Position numbers and translations under genes: made by a program
NCBI RefSeq assembly: GCF_028858535.1
Contig: NZ_JAPMOU010000004.1
Location: forward strand, 85,473 to 149,472
Length of the DNA stretch: 64,000 nucleotides
DNA from: Spartinivicinus poritis
GTDB taxonomy: Bacteria > Pseudomonadota > Gammaproteobacteria > Pseudomonadales > Zooshikellaceae
Direction of reading: 5' to 3'
Notes under the pieces: generated by a model
Seen by the model: only the letters and a program-made list of their open reading frames with translations
Database searches by the model: none
Told to the model about the DNA's origin: nothing
Part shown: positions 28,312-36,750 of the stretch, piece after piece
Layout of the letters: each line of letters opens with the position of its first letter
How positions within the stretch are numbered: position 1 is the first letter of the stretch

Positions 28312-29451
28312 ATGATGAATAAGTATAAATTATTTGTCGTATGCACCTGCTTATGCTCAGTGATAAGCAATGCATCTGCCCGTGAACCAACGTTTAGTGA
28401 AGCCAAACAGCTAAATTCACCTGTGAAAGCATTACGCTGGGCAATTAAACACAGTGGAAACCAACACAACTTAACAGACACACGGCTTAAAAACCTTTTA
28501 TTAGTTGAGCCCAATAAATTATATTCATCAGCCAGAGACTACAGCGCAGTTACCCAGCTCGCCACTAATCAAGAAAAACAAATTCTATCAAGTGCTGAAA
28601 GTGCTTGGGATGTTTTTGTAATGACGCAAAATCATCCACCAGGTACCTACCCTTTTTTTGCAGAATTAAAAAAGCAATTAGGTTATGAAAAGGCTACATC
28701 ACCCGGTGCACCTGATAAGTTTATATCATTACAACGTGAACTCGCGGGTGTTGATGACGACATTTATAATATCGTTAAGGATAAAATCCCAGGCATTGCC
28801 ATGAGAGCTAAATATGCCATGGCAGCTCAACTAATGAGAGAACAACAGCAGCTAATACCTGAAAATCAATGGTTCATTAATGGTATCGATACAACTGCAT
28901 TAGCAAATTTGACTACTAATGGTAAAACAATCAATGCAGAAGACTTACATTCTCTCAATGACTATTTGAGCTTTCAATTATCTCAGGGAAACTACCAGTT
29001 TAAAGGCAAACTACCGACAGCCTTTCGCTTGGTAAGGCTAGCAGCAGCCTACCGAAATGACGCAGGCTTTTTATTTGGGGCTGTTTGCACCAAAGAAGGA
29101 ACTCATATTTATGACCAAAGCTATGTCGACAGATTCTGCCTCAGTGACATGTCAAATAAGCAGTTATATGACCGCTGGTTTCCACGACAGCTGAAAATTG
29201 ATCATCAGCGTTTAAAAAGGAGTAACCAAAAGCCTACCTTTGGACAGAAACTATTGGAACTGGTTGGAGTATTTTTTGCCATTGATGGTTTAGGAGCTGC
29301 TTTCTTAGACTTTTTTGAAGCAGCCGAGGCTACAGAACTATCAGAAGCAGGGTTACTAGAGCAAGAAGAAGTAACTGCCTTAGAGTCTGAAGCCGCTTCT
29401 GAAGAAGCTTTAGCAGCAGAAGAATATCAAGGTCAATTCTGTCGTTTATAA
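28312..29451 (+). CDS. Exported protein of unknown function, partner of deaminase-fold gene
   Basis: 379 residues, signal peptide 1-24 (CTCLCSVISNASA). The mature part is mostly helical and polar, with a hydrophobic segment near 310-325 (LLELVGVFFAIDGLGAAFLDF) and an acidic Glu/Ala-rich tail ending QFCRL. I recognise no family. It ends 5 bp before the deaminase-fold gene, so the two are one unit. The hydrophobic helix and pairing with a toxin-like enzyme suggest a delivery, pairing or immunity role, but nothing in the sequence proves it. Confidence 0.7.
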   Translation: MMNKYKLFVVCTCLCSVISNASAREPTFSEAKQLNSPVKALRWAIKHSGNQHNLTDTRLKNLLLVEPNKLYSSARDYSAVTQLATNQEKQILSSAESAWDVFVMTQNHPPGTYPFFAELKKQLGYEKATSPGAPDKFISLQRELAGVDDDIYNIVKDKIPGIAMRAKYAMAAQLMREQQQLIPENQWFINGIDTTALANLTTNGKTINAEDLHSLNDYLSFQLSQGNYQFKGKLPTAFRLVRLAAAYRNDAGFLFGAVCTKEGTHIYDQSYVDRFCLSDMSNKQLYDRWFPRQLKIDHQRLKRSNQKPTFGQKLLELVGVFFAIDGLGAAFLDFFEAAEATELSEAGLLEQEEVTALESEAASEEALAAEEYQGQFCRL

Positions 29452-29456
29452 GGTAC

Positions 29457-30131
29457 ATGATTATGAAAAAACTTACTACAATATCAGCACTTTTTAGCCT
29501 TTTAATAAACCTGCCATTACAAGCTATCGAAATCACTACTGTAGAGCCTACAAAATGGATGGATAATCGGCTTAAAACAGGTATTAGAATGCAAACCCAT
29601 TACCATGTTGAACAAAAAGGTAAGATTGGTAATGTAAAGTATAAAAACATTACTAATAACACTATAAAAAAAGGCACAATTTCATTTTGGGAATATAAAC
29701 CTCCCAATGGCAAAACAGTTAGATGGTACGCAAGAAGTAACAAGCTTCCAGATACTATAGAGCCAACTGTAAAATGGCATCATCCTTTTGCAAAATATGA
29801 TGCAGAAGCAGCTAAAACATATACTGGAAGAACGACAGCTGATGGTGCCAAACGGTTTTATGACTCAGAAGTTAAGTCGATTCATCACCTTTATAATCTG
29901 CAAAAACAAGGAAAAGTAGCACCAGGAGGCACATTAAGAGGTTATGTCGATAAACCAGCATGTGCCTCTTGTAGAGATGTATTAACAGCAGCAGAGCGAA
30001 ATGGGCTTGCAAAGGAAGTTTTGGTATTTGAAGCACCAGAGTCTTATGCCCAAACAACCATGAAGCCATACAGAGAAAGGATGGGGGAAATAGCTGAACA
30101 AGGTGAGAATGCTTACGCTTGTAGTTTATAA
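29457..30131 (+). CDS. Exported deaminase-fold protein, toxin-like
   Basis: 224 residues with a signal peptide (about 1-23). The C-terminal half matches the cytidine deaminase-like toxin fold: YDSEVKSIHHLYNL, where Ser137-Glu138 fits the (H/C/D/S)-x-E proton-shuttle motif, then about 25 residues later VDKPACASCRDVL with the zinc Cys pair Cys169 and Cys172. The DSEVK...PCxSC layout is typical of polymorphic-toxin deaminases. The middle region is unassigned. It ends ACSL, similar to the partner's CRL. A signal peptide on a nucleic-acid deaminase implies action outside the producing cell. No separate immunity gene is visible. Confidence 0.68.
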   Translation: MIMKKLTTISALFSLLINLPLQAIEITTVEPTKWMDNRLKTGIRMQTHYHVEQKGKIGNVKYKNITNNTIKKGTISFWEYKPPNGKTVRWYARSNKLPDTIEPTVKWHHPFAKYDAEAAKTYTGRTTADGAKRFYDSEVKSIHHLYNLQKQGKVAPGGTLRGYVDKPACASCRDVLTAAERNGLAKEVLVFEAPESYAQTTMKPYRERMGEIAEQGENAYACSL

Positions 30132-30133
30132 GT

Positions 30134-30178
30134 TTAAGGGTGCCTTTATAAAATGTAATTTTTTAGAGGTGCCCTTAA
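30134..30178 (+). terminator. Terminator-like hairpin after the deaminase gene
   Basis: TTAAGGGTGCCTTTA pairs with TAGAGGTGCCCTTAA over 15 positions, three of them G-U, around a 15-base AT-rich loop; it starts directly after the stop codon. Confidence 0.6.
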
Positions 30179-30208
30179 TTTATACAGAATGTATGAAGTT
30201 ACAAATTT

Positions 30209-31087
30209 TTATATCCCTTTTATTTTTTGTCCTCTCCTAGGAGTAAAGGTCTTTCCATTATTATCAATAAATACAAACGGTACAGAGACCAACTTTCTTC
30301 CTGCATTTTTTCGAATAACAAAATGTAAATGCGGGCCTGTCGAAAACCCCGAAGAGCCTGACCGGGCAAGCTTATCGCCCGCAGACACTTTATCGCCAGC
30401 TTTTACTAACGAAGTGCCTAGTAGAATATGCGCATAAACAGCATAAGTGCCGTCGCTATGTAGTACTTTAACATAGTTGGCTTTATCTAAAAAATAGCCG
30501 CTAGTACCACTCATGTGGTAATCTTCTTTGACTTGGACTACTACCCCTTCTCTAGCTGCTCGAATATAGGTACCCACAGGCATTGCAATATCAACAGCAT
30601 ATTTATTAGGCGCTTGATAATGGGAAAATCTTCCATTAAAAGACTGAGTGACTTGATGCTTAGACTTGGATAACACAGGAAACAAATAATTGTAGTTTAT
30701 TTCTTGAGCAGCAGGATCACCCATTAACCACCGATAGCGATAACGCGGAATGTTCTGCTGACTTGAGTATACTACTGTGGTTGATTTTTCTGGCAATACT
30801 TTGTGCAAGCGGTTTTGATCAAATATGCTGGAATATATTTCAATTTCTATTGGCGCATAAAAAGGGTTCTTAACAATTAATTGATTCACCCCATCAATAT
30901 TCTTGACAAAAACACGGGGCCTAACTCTTTTTTTATTATCATTTTTATATTCAATTTTTTCACCTTTATTAGAGGCAGGCTTTTTATCAGTAAAAATCCA
31001 CTTACCGTTTTCATCTTTATACTTATAAATTTCACCCGCATTTAAACTTAAGCTTGCGAAAAAAAATAGCCAGATGAATCTAATCAA
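30209..31087 (-). CDS. Exported M23 metallopeptidase with DUF4124
   Basis: 292 residues: signal peptide about 1-17, then a DUF4124 segment (GEIYKYKDENGKWIFTDKKP), then a LytM/M23 domain (about 150-285). M23 metal ligands are in YAVDIAMPVGTYI and TGPHLHFVIRKN, with VYAHI between. The normal M23 first motif is HxGxD; here the His position reads YAVD after NK, so the first ligand is not canonical and activity could be reduced. It probably acts on peptidoglycan peptides in the periplasm. Confidence 0.85.
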   Translation of the reverse strand: MIRFIWLFFFASLSLNAGEIYKYKDENGKWIFTDKKPASNKGEKIEYKNDNKKRVRPRVFVKNIDGVNQLIVKNPFYAPIEIEIYSSIFDQNRLHKVLPEKSTTVVYSSQQNIPRYRYRWLMGDPAAQEINYNYLFPVLSKSKHQVTQSFNGRFSHYQAPNKYAVDIAMPVGTYIRAAREGVVVQVKEDYHMSGTSGYFLDKANYVKVLHSDGTYAVYAHILLGTSLVKAGDKVSAGDKLARSGSSGFSTGPHLHFVIRKNAGRKLVSVPFVFIDNNGKTFTPRRGQKIKGI

Positions 31088-31194
31088 ATGTTATACCTTC
31101 TCTATACTAGAGTACTATTAAAAAGACATAGCGCTTGCTATGCCTTTCTCTAGCGGATATTACTCTCTAAAAGTAATGATCTCTTGTCGACCCA

Positions 31195-31380
31195 TCAAAT
31201 CTGCCTGATCTGAGACAGCATGCCTTGAAACCGACGACCAGTTCCACAAGGGCAAGGATCATTTCTACCCAGTTTTTCAGATAAATCTTTATCACCATGG
31301 ACCACTCTGTGTCCACGTTTTACTTGAGTTTCTGAAGGGTAACCTTTCTTTCGTTTACTTGTTGGTTCGAAAAAAGAAGT
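31195..31380 (-). pseudogene. Relic of a SEC-C zinc-motif protein
   Basis: The minus-strand frame reads [18 protein letters not shown], then [20 protein letters not shown] and [25 protein letters not shown] is the SEC-C zinc-binding motif, but the expected closing CC is replaced by GMLSQIRQI and a stop, and the frame has no ATG, GTG or TTG start in a plausible place. I read it as a decayed gene of about 60 codons. Confidence 0.5.
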
Positions 31381-31507
31381 TATGATTTGAATTGTTAGTA
31401 CCCATGGGACACCTCCTACATATCAGCTATACATCCTGGACACATAACAACTAGAACATTAGTTATGTGGAGCGCGAATATTAATACAATTTGATCACTA
31501 TTTCTAC

Positions 31508-31987
31508 TTATTTTTTTCCCGCAACCGGGTGCTGGATGTTCTCAAGGTCGACCAAATCCCATGGTTGGCCTGCATTGCGATAAATACGTTTTTTTTGGTT
31601 TGGATAATCAGCCACATCATGATTTAAACGCTGCCCCACCACAATGCATTTAAGCGTAGTTTTTCCGGTATTTTTCATGGTGTGGGCGAGACCATCTGCT
31701 CTATAGCCAATAAAATCCCCTGCACTGACTTTTGTTGATTCATCGCCAATAACAGCTAAAGCCTCACCTTCAAGAATATACACACATTCTTCTTCAAATT
31801 TATGGGCATGGCATTCTGTGCTTTCTGCACCGGGTGGCACTTCAATAATATGAAAGCCAAGCCCAGTTAATCCCGTTAAATCACCTAATGATTTATTAGT
31901 GCGCTTAGCATTAGCATTTAAGAAATGGGTTTTATTTAGCCCTTCCATATTATCAATTTCTGTTTTTTTTATTATGTATTTATCCAT
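31508..31987 (-). CDS. Cupin-domain protein
   Basis: 159 residues with one cupin barrel (about 50-125). The metal motifs are partly visible: ESTECHAHKFEEECVYILEG for the first box and LAHTMKNTGKTTLK for the second. The N-terminus contains THFLNANAKRTNKSLGD. Small single-cupin proteins include isomerases, dioxygenases and sugar-binding proteins; no function can be assigned. The start is supported by TAAGG upstream. Confidence 0.85.
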   Translation of the reverse strand: MDKYIIKKTEIDNMEGLNKTHFLNANAKRTNKSLGDLTGLTGLGFHIIEVPPGAESTECHAHKFEEECVYILEGEALAVIGDESTKVSAGDFIGYRADGLAHTMKNTGKTTLKCIVVGQRLNHDVADYPNQKKRIYRNAGQPWDLVDLENIQHPVAGKK

Positions 31988-32228
31988 TTTCTTACCTTAA
32001 AGACAATCACGTTAAAACAACTGTTGTTTTTTTAGTCAAGACTTCCCGAAAAATACCCACTCATCAGTAAACGTTTAGCTCGATAGTACAACAAAAACCC
32101 AAAGCCTGATTCTCTTCAGCTGTAATAGATTTTCTAAAAAAAACAAATTAATTCTACAAGCTCAATCAAAAGCGTCGGGTTACTATTTGCAAACACACAA
32201 GATAATTACAACAGGAACTATAACGCAT

Positions 32229-33533
32229 ATGACAAACGTAGGTGGTCTATCCACACATCTGATTAATAATCAACCACCAACAGCATTCAAAGCTATAGAC
32301 AACAAACCAAAACTATCTCCATTCGGTTGTACTATATCACTGCTTGACTCTGGCAATAATACCTTTCGTAAGTCTGTTTTTAGGCTAAGTCTCCACAAAC
32401 AAAGTTCTGAGCTTAAACGCCTAAAAAAAGCAATAAAGCTAACTCAAACAAGCCAAAACCCAAAACAGCTCCAGCAACTTGAACAAGCACTTGAGCTTTG
32501 GATAAAAAAGCAGCCCAAAGAAGTCAAGCAGCGGGGTAAATTAATTCCACAACTAAAAACTGCAATAAAAGAGCATAAGCAGCTAGCAGACCCAAACTAT
32601 CAAGCTTTTGAGCAAAAAAGAAGAAATGAGGTAAAAACAGAGCTGACCAACTTAGCTAAAAAACAACAACTGAACAAACAACTGGCCGAGATAACCAAGG
32701 AAATGCTTGAGTTACAATTAGGGCTTAAGTTTACTCACCAACCAAGATCCAACGCAGATATTAGAGAAGCTATTGTTAATGCCTTTTCTCCTCAGACAGT
32801 CAGCTATGTGTTACATCGATATCCCGAGCTTAAGGAAGATGGCCCTATTAATGTCAGTAAGCTGATGTCATCAATTAATTCGCTCGAATCCCTGGTCAAC
32901 CCAGGTGTCATCACAGCACAAAAAAGTAACGCACAACTGATAACCCCGTTTCAGCAGAAACGTTTTCTTGGCGACAGAACGTTCGGCAAAGAAGGTATTT
33001 GTGCCGCTCTTTCTGCAAAATGGTTAACCACCCAACATACCAACATCAATTTTTATGAAGATATCGGTTTTGTTGATGGTATAAAAGCACATGCCAAAGC
33101 CGAAGGCCACGAAGAGGTAATGAATTTAGCCATTCAATACTATGGTGGGCAATCTGGGCATAAAAATACGAATGCCCACTGGTCTGCTGATGTTCCCCAT
33201 GGCTTTTATGCTTTGCTGAATTATTTTAAAAATTACCAATTATCAATGGATATTCAAAAATCAGATACCGTAAAAGGAGCTGACTTAAGTACCATTAGTA
33301 AGCCAGGTTTATATTATCTTGCAATACATAACAGCAAAGGTGGTGGACATGGCCTGGCAGCTAAAGTGGCTGCTTCTGCTCAAGGTGAAATAGCAGGATA
33401 TACTCTATTTGACCCTAACTACGGGGAGTTTCATTTTACTAATGAACAACAGTTTAAGCAGTTTACTTACTCGCTTATTAACCAACTATACCCTGAGCTA
33501 AAGCATAGTACACTCATCATTGGCCTAAAGTAG
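32229..33533 (+). CDS. YopT-type (C58) cysteine protease candidate
   Basis: About 434 residues, no signal peptide. The first 170 residues are charged and largely coiled coil. The C-terminal half carries the C58 triad: Cys258 in GKEGICAALSAKWL, His374 in SKGGGHGLAAKV, Asp395 in YTLFDPNYGEFHF. The order, spacing and FDPNxGE motif match YopT/AvrPphB-like proteases, which cleave host proteins after delivery by secretion systems or as parts of large toxins. A TTG start at 32187 would add 14 residues; I prefer the ATG at 32229, although its Shine-Dalgarno AGGA is about 12 bases away. No secretion genes or chaperone lie nearby. Confidence 0.75.
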   Translation: MTNVGGLSTHLINNQPPTAFKAIDNKPKLSPFGCTISLLDSGNNTFRKSVFRLSLHKQSSELKRLKKAIKLTQTSQNPKQLQQLEQALELWIKKQPKEVKQRGKLIPQLKTAIKEHKQLADPNYQAFEQKRRNEVKTELTNLAKKQQLNKQLAEITKEMLELQLGLKFTHQPRSNADIREAIVNAFSPQTVSYVLHRYPELKEDGPINVSKLMSSINSLESLVNPGVITAQKSNAQLITPFQQKRFLGDRTFGKEGICAALSAKWLTTQHTNINFYEDIGFVDGIKAHAKAEGHEEVMNLAIQYYGGQSGHKNTNAHWSADVPHGFYALLNYFKNYQLSMDIQKSDTVKGADLSTISKPGLYYLAIHNSKGGGHGLAAKVAASAQGEIAGYTLFDPNYGEFHFTNEQQFKQFTYSLINQLYPELKHSTLIIGLK

Positions 33534-33590
33534 TTTTCAACACCACCAAAGCATGGATTTTTTAGTGTTTGATGAGCCAGGGATGGCACA

Positions 33591-34580
33591 TCAAGAGCGC
33601 TCAAAATCAAATGCTATAACATCTGCAATTTCATTAGTTTGTGCCAACAACATCAACAGTCGATCAACCCCTAACGCCACCCCCGCACAATCCGGTAAGC
33701 CTTCAGCCAATGCACCTAATAAATGCTCATCATAAGGGTTTTGCTGATAGCCAAGTTCTTTACGCTTATTTTGATCATGCTTAAACCGTTTGGCTTGCTC
33801 AATACCATCCACCAGCTCATGATAACCATTAGCCAACTCTATTCCATTAATAAACAATTCAAAGCGACTAGCCACTTGCTGGTTGTCCACATCTGTATCG
33901 ACTCTAGCCAATGCAGCCATGGAGGCAGGAAAATCATAAACATAAACACCCGCCAACTTACCCTCTGCAGCCCAACCTAAGCTTGGCTCAATATGGTGGG
34001 TAAATAACAGGTCTAATAATGAGTTTCTCTCTAAACCAACCAAATGATCATCAATTTTTTCATGCACTAGTTTTTCAAGTTTTTGGGTAGCAGTACGGTG
34101 TGGGTTGATTCCTAAATGTTCTTCAAATATTTGCTGATAAGATACTCTTCGTAGTTCAGTAAAATCAGCAACGGAAGCCAGCAATTTGGTCATATCATCC
34201 ATTAGCTGATGGTGATCATAGCCAACTCTATACCACTCAAGCATAGTGAACTCTGGGTTATGTTTACCACCCGCTTCACCATTACGAAATACATGACAAA
34301 TTTGGTATATATCTTCATGGTAAGCTGCCAGCATTCGTTTCATATGAAACTCAGGAGAGGTATGCAAAAAAAGTGTTTGCCCTTCTGGTTTACCTATAGG
34401 TTTAAAATGCGTGACAAAACTGTCTAAGTGGATATCGGTCACTGCGGCTTGCGATAAAATCGGTGTTGCTACTTCTATGACTTGCTCTTTAGCAAAATAG
34501 TCTCTGATTCCCTTGAGGAGATTCGCTCTCAGCTTGATATTGGCCAATGATGCAGATGGCTGCCAAAGTTGTTGAGTCAT
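33591..34580 (-). CDS. epmA: EpmA, EF-P--(R)-beta-lysine ligase
   Basis: A 329-residue class II lysyl-tRNA synthetase-like enzyme without an anticodon-binding domain. Motif 2 region QICHVFRNGEAGGKHNPEFT and motif 3 GVALGVDRLLML are clear. It attaches (R)-beta-lysine to Lys34 of EF-P, encoded 81 bp upstream on the same strand; epmB is divergent from efp, so the whole pathway up to the ligation step is here. Confidence 0.96.
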   Translation of the reverse strand: MTQQLWQPSASLANIKLRANLLKGIRDYFAKEQVIEVATPILSQAAVTDIHLDSFVTHFKPIGKPEGQTLFLHTSPEFHMKRMLAAYHEDIYQICHVFRNGEAGGKHNPEFTMLEWYRVGYDHHQLMDDMTKLLASVADFTELRRVSYQQIFEEHLGINPHRTATQKLEKLVHEKIDDHLVGLERNSLLDLLFTHHIEPSLGWAAEGKLAGVYVYDFPASMAALARVDTDVDNQQVASRFELFINGIELANGYHELVDGIEQAKRFKHDQNKRKELGYQQNPYDEHLLGALAEGLPDCAGVALGVDRLLMLLAQTNEIADVIAFDFERS

Positions 34581-34661
34581 GGATGTGTCTCTATAAAGAT
34601 GGGCGACGATAGCATTTGAGGGCTAGCACCCATCCCTGGGTTACTGATTGTCTTATAAGGC

Positions 34662-35234
34662 TTACTTAGTTGCACGACTCACGTAGTCACCTGTACGCGT
34701 ATCTATTTTCAACACATCGCCTTCATTAACAAATAAAGGAACTTTCACTACTGCACCAGTGCTTAGCGTAGCAGGCTTGGTGCCTCCTTGAGCCGTATCT
34801 CCTTTTAAGCCTGGGTCGGTTTGAGCAACTTCCAAAATAACAAAGTTAGGTGGTGTAACAGAAATAGGGCTACCGTTGTACAATGTTATGGTGTACACAT
34901 CTTGTTCTTTTAGCCAGTTTACAGTATCTCCTACCGCTTTCGTATCTGCGGCATACTGTTCATAAGAGCCATCAGTCATCATGAAATGATAAAACTCACC
35001 ATCGGAGTAAAGGTATTCCATCTCTAGATCGATAACATCAGCAGCTTCAAGTGTTTCACCTGACTTAAAGGTACGCTCCCACACTCGTCCTGTGTTTAAG
35101 TTACGCAGCTTAACCCGGTTAAAAGCCTGGCCTTTACCTGGTTTAACAAATTCGTTCTCTAATATCGAGCAAGGCTCTCCGTCCAGTAATACTTTGAGAC
35201 CTGAACGAAATTCGTTGGTAGAATAGCTTGCCAT
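34662..35234 (-). CDS. efp: Elongation factor P
   Basis: 190 residues, three beta-barrel domains. It binds between the P and E sites and relieves stalling at polyproline. The modification loop is [11 protein letters not shown], placing Lys at residue 34, as in species that use EpmA/EpmB beta-lysylation (not the Arg of rhamnosylated EF-P). Divergent from epmB, with only 31 bp between start codons. Confidence 0.98.
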   Translation of the reverse strand: MASYSTNEFRSGLKVLLDGEPCSILENEFVKPGKGQAFNRVKLRNLNTGRVWERTFKSGETLEAADVIDLEMEYLYSDGEFYHFMMTDGSYEQYAADTKAVGDTVNWLKEQDVYTITLYNGSPISVTPPNFVILEVAQTDPGLKGDTAQGGTKPATLSTGAVVKVPLFVNEGDVLKIDTRTGDYVSRATK

Positions 35235-35265
35235 TTTTCCTCACCACAAGTTTTTGTAAGCACCT

Positions 35266-36294
35266 ATGATAACTCGAACCGCTGCCAGTGTTGATACCCA
35301 TTTTACAAGTAGTCGCTGGCAACAGATATTATCCAGTGTTGTCACTGATGCCGATGAATTATTTCATTTATTACGCTTAAACCCAGCTGAAGCGCCATCG
35401 CATCTTGAAGCAGTCAAGCAGTTTCCGTTACGAGTACCCATACCTTTTATTAATAGAATAGAGCCTGGTAACTGGAATGACCCATTACTACAACAAGTGT
35501 TGCCCATTGCTCAAGAGCTTGCTCCACAGCCTGGTTTCACTGCTGACCCATTGGGCGAGCAAGATAAAAATGTGGCTAAAGGTATAATCCACAAATACCA
35601 AGGCCGCTTGTTGCTTATTGTTGGCACCAGCTGTGCTGTTAACTGCCGCTACTGTTTCCGGCGGCACTTTCCTTACGAGGATAACCGTCCAAATACTCAA
35701 CAGTGGCAATCTGCGCTGGAGTATATCACTAACGATACGAGTATCAGCGAAGTAATCTTCAGTGGTGGTGATCCACTTGCGGTTAATGATAAGCGATTGG
35801 CTTGGCTGGTTGAGTCCATCGCAGCCATTCCTCATGTAACTAGGCTGCGAATTCACAGCCGTTTACCCATCATGATCCCACAGCGAATTACCGATGAAAT
35901 GCTGAGCTGGTTTACCCAAACCAGATTAAAGCCAGTCATGGTTATTCATTGTAATCACCCTAACGAAATTGATCAGGATGTCTGTGCAGCCTTGCACAAG
36001 CTAAGAGACCATAATGTAACTTTGCTTAATCAGGCCGTTTTGCTAAAAGGTATCAACGACCAGCTTGAAACCCAAATACAACTGAGTGAAACGTTATTTC
36101 AGCAAGGTGTACTACCTTACTATCTGTTCCTTCTAGATCGGGTATTTGGCGCAGCTCATTTTGAAGTATCTGAGCGTGAAGCTAAGCAGTTAGTAGGTGA
36201 GATGCTCAAACAATGCCCTGGCTACTTAGTACCAAAGCTTGCTAGAGAACAAGCTGGCGCACCGACTAAATTGCCTATTTTACCTGCCTTATAA
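35266..36294 (+). CDS. epmB: EpmB, EF-P lysine 2,3-aminomutase
   Basis: A 342-residue radical-SAM, PLP-dependent enzyme that converts (S)-alpha-lysine to (R)-beta-lysine for EF-P. The radical-SAM cluster is CAVNCRYCFRRHFPYEDN, GGDPLAVND is the SAM-binding GGE-like motif, and the PLP Lys falls in the C-terminal LVPKLAREQAG segment. Length is normal. Confidence 0.95.
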   Translation: MITRTAASVDTHFTSSRWQQILSSVVTDADELFHLLRLNPAEAPSHLEAVKQFPLRVPIPFINRIEPGNWNDPLLQQVLPIAQELAPQPGFTADPLGEQDKNVAKGIIHKYQGRLLLIVGTSCAVNCRYCFRRHFPYEDNRPNTQQWQSALEYITNDTSISEVIFSGGDPLAVNDKRLAWLVESIAAIPHVTRLRIHSRLPIMIPQRITDEMLSWFTQTRLKPVMVIHCNHPNEIDQDVCAALHKLRDHNVTLLNQAVLLKGINDQLETQIQLSETLFQQGVLPYYLFLLDRVFGAAHFEVSEREAKQLVGEMLKQCPGYLVPKLAREQAGAPTKLPILPAL

Positions 36295-36322
36295 TCTTAA
36301 CTGCATACTCACCACCAGTCTT

Positions 36323-36359
36323 GCACTCTATTTCTAAATACCTGCTTTAAATAGAGTGC
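36323..36359 (+). terminator. Terminator-like hairpin after epmB
   Basis: GCACTCTATTT pairs perfectly with AAATAGAGTGC around a 15-base loop, 29 bp after the stop. No clear U-run. Confidence 0.5.
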
Positions 36360-36372
36360 GGCTTCTACTCTG

Positions 36373-36548
36373 CAATACTGTAGACAGTTTTTGAATTATA
36401 AAACATTGCTCTACAGGCCATGTACCATAGGAAGGAGGAGTTTATTGCATGTTAAGCCTCAGGCTATCTTGCAATAAAGTATATGAGAGTAGAGCACTTC
36501 CCCCGTAAACACTAACATACAACACCTATAAAACTGTCCGCAGTATTG
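36373..36548. mobile_element. MITE-like element with 6-bp target duplication
   Basis: A 176-bp non-coding element. Its ends are inverted repeats: CAATACTGTAGACAGTTTT on the left and the complement of CAATACTGCGGACAGTTTT on the right (17 of 19 identical). Both ends are flanked by ACTCTG (36367-36372 and 36549-36554). Inside are nested inverted repeats (TGCTCTAC/GTAGAGCA, TTTATTGCA/TGCAATAAA, AGCCT/AGGCT), so the whole element folds into one long hairpin. It encodes no transposase. Confidence 0.78.
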
Positions 36549-36750
36549 ACTCTGTTGATGTCATAAAAACTCAACACTAAGTGCATACTTACACCACACC
36601 TAATTGGCTATTAGGCTTTAGCCATTGGTTAAGAGAACCAGCTAAGGATTGATGATAATTTAATCTTAATTTTATTCAGGATTACAAGCGAAACTGGTCT
36701 ATATAAATAGTAATAACAATAACGGATATAATACCGGCTGCTTTGCGCCC

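Noticed and set aside
30189..30437. Plus-strand frame inside the M23 peptidase gene
   Set aside because: Antisense shadow of a clear gene with recognised motifs.
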